A stretch of 64,000 bases of DNA. It comes from Phallusia mammillata. Taxonomy: Eukaryota > Chordata > Ascidiacea > Phlebobranchia > Ascidiidae. The stretch spans positions 69,432-133,431 of the forward strand of contig QLIY01000362.1 in the NCBI GenBank assembly GCA_003260075.1, read 5' to 3'. This document shows, one piece after another, positions 62,301 to 64,000 of this stretch. Within the stretch, counting starts at the first letter, position 1; the number at the start of each line of letters is the position of its first letter. The notes beneath the pieces are model-generated. The model saw only the letters and a list, made by a program, of their open reading frames with translations, was not told the origin of the DNA and made no database searches. The translations under genes and the position numbers were made by a program.

Positions 62301-62742
62301 GAAAGCAGAGTGTTTTGTGCATGTAAGGCTGAATTTTAAGACAATGTCATGATAAAAACTATAAACAAGCAGTGTAACAGGTTAACTTGTTACTTCAATA
62401 TAAACACGCAAATCGGTTGGCGTGCCATGAAATACCACCTTGCGTGTCAACCTTATCAGGGGTTGCCGACTCCTGGTGTGAGCCATGGAGTAAAAAAACT
62501 GGCCTAAAAAATTTAATTGTGTTTCTGCAGCAAAAGAAAGTTCAAAGAAATCTTCCAAAAAATCGGATTCTACAAATGATGGGAAAACTGATGGGAAAAA
62601 ACACAAGAAGAAAAAGAAGAAACATCGACGACAGGATGATGAGAAAAACGAGGCAACAAGTGAAAAGGGGAGAAGGAAACGCAAAGAGGTTGATGACTTG
62701 GAGGCTTTTCTTGGTGCTGGTGAAAAATATGAGTCAATATAA
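53341..62742 (+). CDS. RABL6: Rab-like GTPase RABL6 (Parf/C9orf86 family)
   Basis: Fourteen exons: 53341-53470, 53634-53768, 53834-53881, 55368-55546, 55832-55938, 57595-57700, 57946-58049, 58604-58751, 59261-59360, 59452-59629, 60180-60286, 61064-61389, 61839-62004, 62531-62742. The sum is 2046 nt (681 aa; human about 729). [10 protein letters not shown] opens the protein. The P-loop is GDRNTGKT (residues 50-57), the switch-II region is VWDVVDQG, and the NKxD-equivalent is the atypical LANHRDMG, as in this family. After the G domain (to about residue 270) comes a low-complexity Ser/Pro/acidic tail with the conserved blocks [10 protein letters not shown] and, at the end, a Lys-rich stretch then [17 protein letters not shown]. 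Human RABL6 is linked to cell-cycle control and binds ARF. Exon 3 occurs twice (53834-53881, 54226-54273) and the 3' part of exon 5 twice because of assembly joins; only one copy of each fits the reading phase. Confidence 0.92.
54202..54211 (+). other. ten-C contig-join tract in RABL6
   Basis: About 385 bases (53818-54200) restart at 54212, including exon 3. Confidence 0.88.
54226..54273 (+). other. second copy of RABL6 exon 3
   Basis: 48 bp identical to 53834-53881 except one synonymous base (GAT/GAC). It follows a ten-C run; the flanking intron sequence is duplicated for several hundred bases as well. Confidence 0.85.
54841..54850 (+). other. ten-C contig-join tract in RABL6 intron 3
   Basis: GGCCTGGTGGCTCTTGTCGC from 54693 restarts at 54851 with a small deletion in the second copy. 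Confidence 0.85.
55099..55109 (+). other. eleven-C contig-join tract in RABL6 intron 3
   Basis: The GGCTAAGTCTT...TTAAATCTTT stretch before it recurs only at 55240, after about 130 bases of GTATCGATACT-rich sequence. Confidence 0.7.
55710..55719 (+). other. ten-C contig-join tract in RABL6 intron 4
   Basis: GATTTTAAACTGAGGCATTT from 55603 restarts at 55719-55720. Confidence 0.85.
56005..56014 (+). other. ten-C contig-join tract in RABL6 intron 5
   Basis: 55899-56004, which includes 40 coding bases, restarts at 56015. Confidence 0.87.
56015..56054 (+). other. second copy of RABL6 exon 5 3' end
   Basis: Forty bases identical to 55899-55938 with the same donor, directly after a ten-C run. No acceptor is present. 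Confidence 0.85.
56298..56307 (+). other. ten-C contig-join tract in RABL6 intron 5
   Basis: AACAAAAAATGTTATTTACA from about 56136 restarts at 56308 and the copies run parallel for roughly 155 bases. Confidence 0.87.
56931..57125 (+). mobile_element. tRNA-derived SINE, copy 2
   Basis: The tRNA-like head 56933-57005 has a perfect 7-bp acceptor pairing (GCCTGCG/CGCAGGC), a D-arm GCTC/GAGC and a T-arm GTGGG-TTCGAAT-CCCAC. The anticodon arm is eroded (two mismatches) and lacks U33. The body after it (GCTAGATTTTTCTACCC, GCCATAC, GCTTGGTGAC, CTGGCATACTA) matches the copy at 13480-13688. Intronic in RABL6. Confidence 0.78.
58441..58515. mobile_element. fragment of the GGTTGAGAACC hAT family
   Basis: GGGGGCCACAAGGCC...TTTTAGGGGGGCAC...CATGAAAGGTTGA parallels the right end of the element at 38789-39167; the left half is missing. 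Intronic in RABL6. Confidence 0.6.
58856..59152. repeat. foldback element with about 80-bp inverted arms
   Basis: 58856-58937 and 59071-59152 are near-perfect inverted copies (outer GTGTATATAGAATAC; inner CTGCACTGATGATGACAACA) around a 130-base spacer. The right copy differs by a few bases (CGTTCAG/TGCAG). Lies in RABL6 intron 8. Confidence 0.82.
59780..60112 (-). mobile_element. hAT-like MITE, 333 bp, perfect 8-bp target duplication
   Basis: It starts CAGGGGTCGGCAACC and ends AGTTGCCGACCTCTG, flanked by GACTAAAC on both sides (59772-59779, 60113-60120). The interior matches the element at 62175-62475 in opposite orientation. Intronic in RABL6. Confidence 0.88.
60480..60620. repeat. dispersed repeat related to 18000-18105
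   Basis: TATTGCTGCCAGGCGTAATG and CCAGCAGTTTTATATG match the intron-1 repeat of the CUB giant; it ends near GTGTCATTATCAGGAG. RABL6 intron 11. Confidence 0.5.
62175..62475 (+). mobile_element. hAT-like MITE, inverted relative of 59780-60112
   Basis: It starts CAGGGGTCGGCAACTTTTTA and ends GGGGTTGCCGACTCCTG. It shares ACGCAAATCGGTTGGC and AATAATAGTGGTTCGTGCC-type interior with the earlier copy, reversed. The target duplication has decayed (CTGTAAGA against GTGTGAGC). RABL6 intron 13. Confidence 0.75.
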
Positions 62743-64000
62743 AAATATGTCTAGTGAAAAACAGCCTGGCATTGAAAGCATGTGGCTGCTACAGGAAGCT
62801 GCAAAGCTGGGTGCACAAACTGCGGCCATGAATGCAAAATGGTGTGAGCACTCACATGTATATTCAATACATGCACTAGCCACTCAAACTGACAACTCTG
62901 TTGTGTCATGTCTGAAACTTGTTTGAAAAGACTTTTTTTTCGGCCCGGGAAATGTTTTATTTTTATTTGTCACAGCAAGTAGAGGTACGCATTTAAAAAT
63001 TTTATGTAGGTTTAGTCAGTGGTGGGATTCAGCCCGTTCGCACCGGTTCTCTAGAACCGTCTCACGAAATTTTATGAGATCAGCGAACCAGTTAGCATTA
63101 CTGGTTACTGTCAATTGACTTTATATGAGATCAGCGAACCGGTTAGCATTACTGGTTACTGTCAATGGATTTTTTCAGAACCGGCTGAAAAATATGACTT
63201 CTGTGATAGAACTGGCTGATAAATTTGACTTAAAAAAATTTGAATCCCACCACTGGGTTTAGTGTAAACACTAAGAACCTGAGGTTGAACTGCCAATAAC
63301 GAACCGATTGTGCACCCATGCTCCATACAAATGTGCTATTGGAATCAACTCTTGCTGCACAAAGTCTGTTTTACATTTTACTGCGTACAAACTATATTCG
63401 AATGCACCAACCAGTCTAATGTGCTCAATGGTTTTGTTGAATTGTTACTGCTGGACCTCTGTGCAATACAACTTCTACATTTTGTGTTGAAATGTTTGTG
63501 TTGGTGTCAGAAATACAGGGTGAGGATTCACAACGGTTGAAACAAACCCGGTATAGTTCTCGAGCTTGGCGCAGTAGGAAATCACGTCTTATTGGATTGA
63601 GAATATTCCGTAAATCTAGTGTTAATCAACTGTGACTTAAATTAGAGAAACGTTTAACAGTAATTGAAGGCCACCGGTTTCGAGTTGGTTGTTAGCGCAT
63701 ATTATTTGAATGAAGTAAGTGCAATTTTGAATGTGTGGCGCTTATATCAGTGGTGCGAAGTCAGGGAGGGTCGTATAAAAGCTTGGAATATATTTTGAAG
63801 ACTTATTTATGGTCGTTGGTTGGACGAGATTTTGTGAAGTCTGTAACCATGGATACCGCAGCTGGTTGAAAACGACGAGATTGTTGATAAAAATTGCTGC
63901 TAGTGACAATGTTCCGTGGATCTATGTAGTCTCCCTCCTTATCAGTGGGTCACCTGTGTAAAGGTGTTTCTCTACACTTTGAGCCAAGGTGTGAAGATTT
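62743..64000. other. region downstream of RABL6
   Basis: It contains the RABL6 3' end and a hAT MITE at 63017-63255. From 63264 to the edge no coding exon or RNA gene was recognised; GTATAAAAGC at 63774 is a possible TATA-like element for a gene further right, but nothing supports that. Confidence 0.45.
63017..63255. mobile_element. hAT-like MITE, 239 bp, perfect 8-bp target duplication
   Basis: It starts CAGTGGTGGGATTCA and ends TGAATCCCACCACTG, flanked by GGTTTAGT on both sides (63009-63016, 63256-63263). An internal AGCATTACTGGTTACTGTCA unit is tandemly doubled. The intact target sites suggest it is younger than the copy at 6382. Confidence 0.9.

Noticed and set aside
63564-63579. U4 snRNA-like start AGCTTGGCGCAGTAGG
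   Set aside because: Similarity stops after about 15 bases; no Sm site or stem structure follows.

Overview
The window looks like ascidian (sea squirt, Ciona-like) nuclear DNA. It is AT-rich, has many short introns with GT-AG ends, carries very many small hAT-type elements and a tRNA-derived SINE, and encodes animal-specific families. Seven protein genes were assembled by hand from splice sites and reading phase. Four complete models close in frame: 1996, 416, 589 and 681 codons. No database search was possible, so organism and orthology calls rest on protein motifs recognised by eye.

Layout. 68-7650 (-) and 11455-14851 (-): two related secreted LU (Ly6/uPAR) + CUB genes; the first runs off the left edge and the second lacks an identified first exon. 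17883-37028 (+): a 42-exon secreted giant with a signal peptide, 13 CUB domains, one LU domain and a C-terminal von Willebrand A domain with an intact MIDAS. 37371-39698 (-): a 416-aa type I membrane protein with six copies of a small cysteine module. 41286-47661 (+): mitoguardin (MIGA/FAM73). 48153-51334 (-): aldehyde dehydrogenase 9 (ALDH9A1-like). 53341-62742 (+): the Rab-like GTPase RABL6. The right edge is non-coding apart from a hAT element.

The left 37 kb is the unusual part. Three neighbouring genes are built from the same phase-1 exon cassettes (LU in two exons, CUB in two exons with a phase-0 middle intron, short Thr/Pro linkers). Almost every CUB carries a vicinal Cys-Cys at the third-cysteine position and lacks the usual fourth CUB cysteine; the one CUB without the pair has lost both. 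With the neighbouring six-module membrane protein this resembles an extracellular recognition or matrix locus, but no function can be proved from sequence. The right 23 kb holds three conserved housekeeping genes.

Assembly caution. Sixteen C-runs of 10 or 11 bases, all on the + strand, sit between near-identical flanking copies in nearly every case. They look like filler at contig joins where two haplotype copies were placed end to end. They duplicate exons of MIGA, ALDH9, RABL6 and the CUB giant, and split ALDH9 exon 2. Exon copies next to these runs should not be read as real gene structure.
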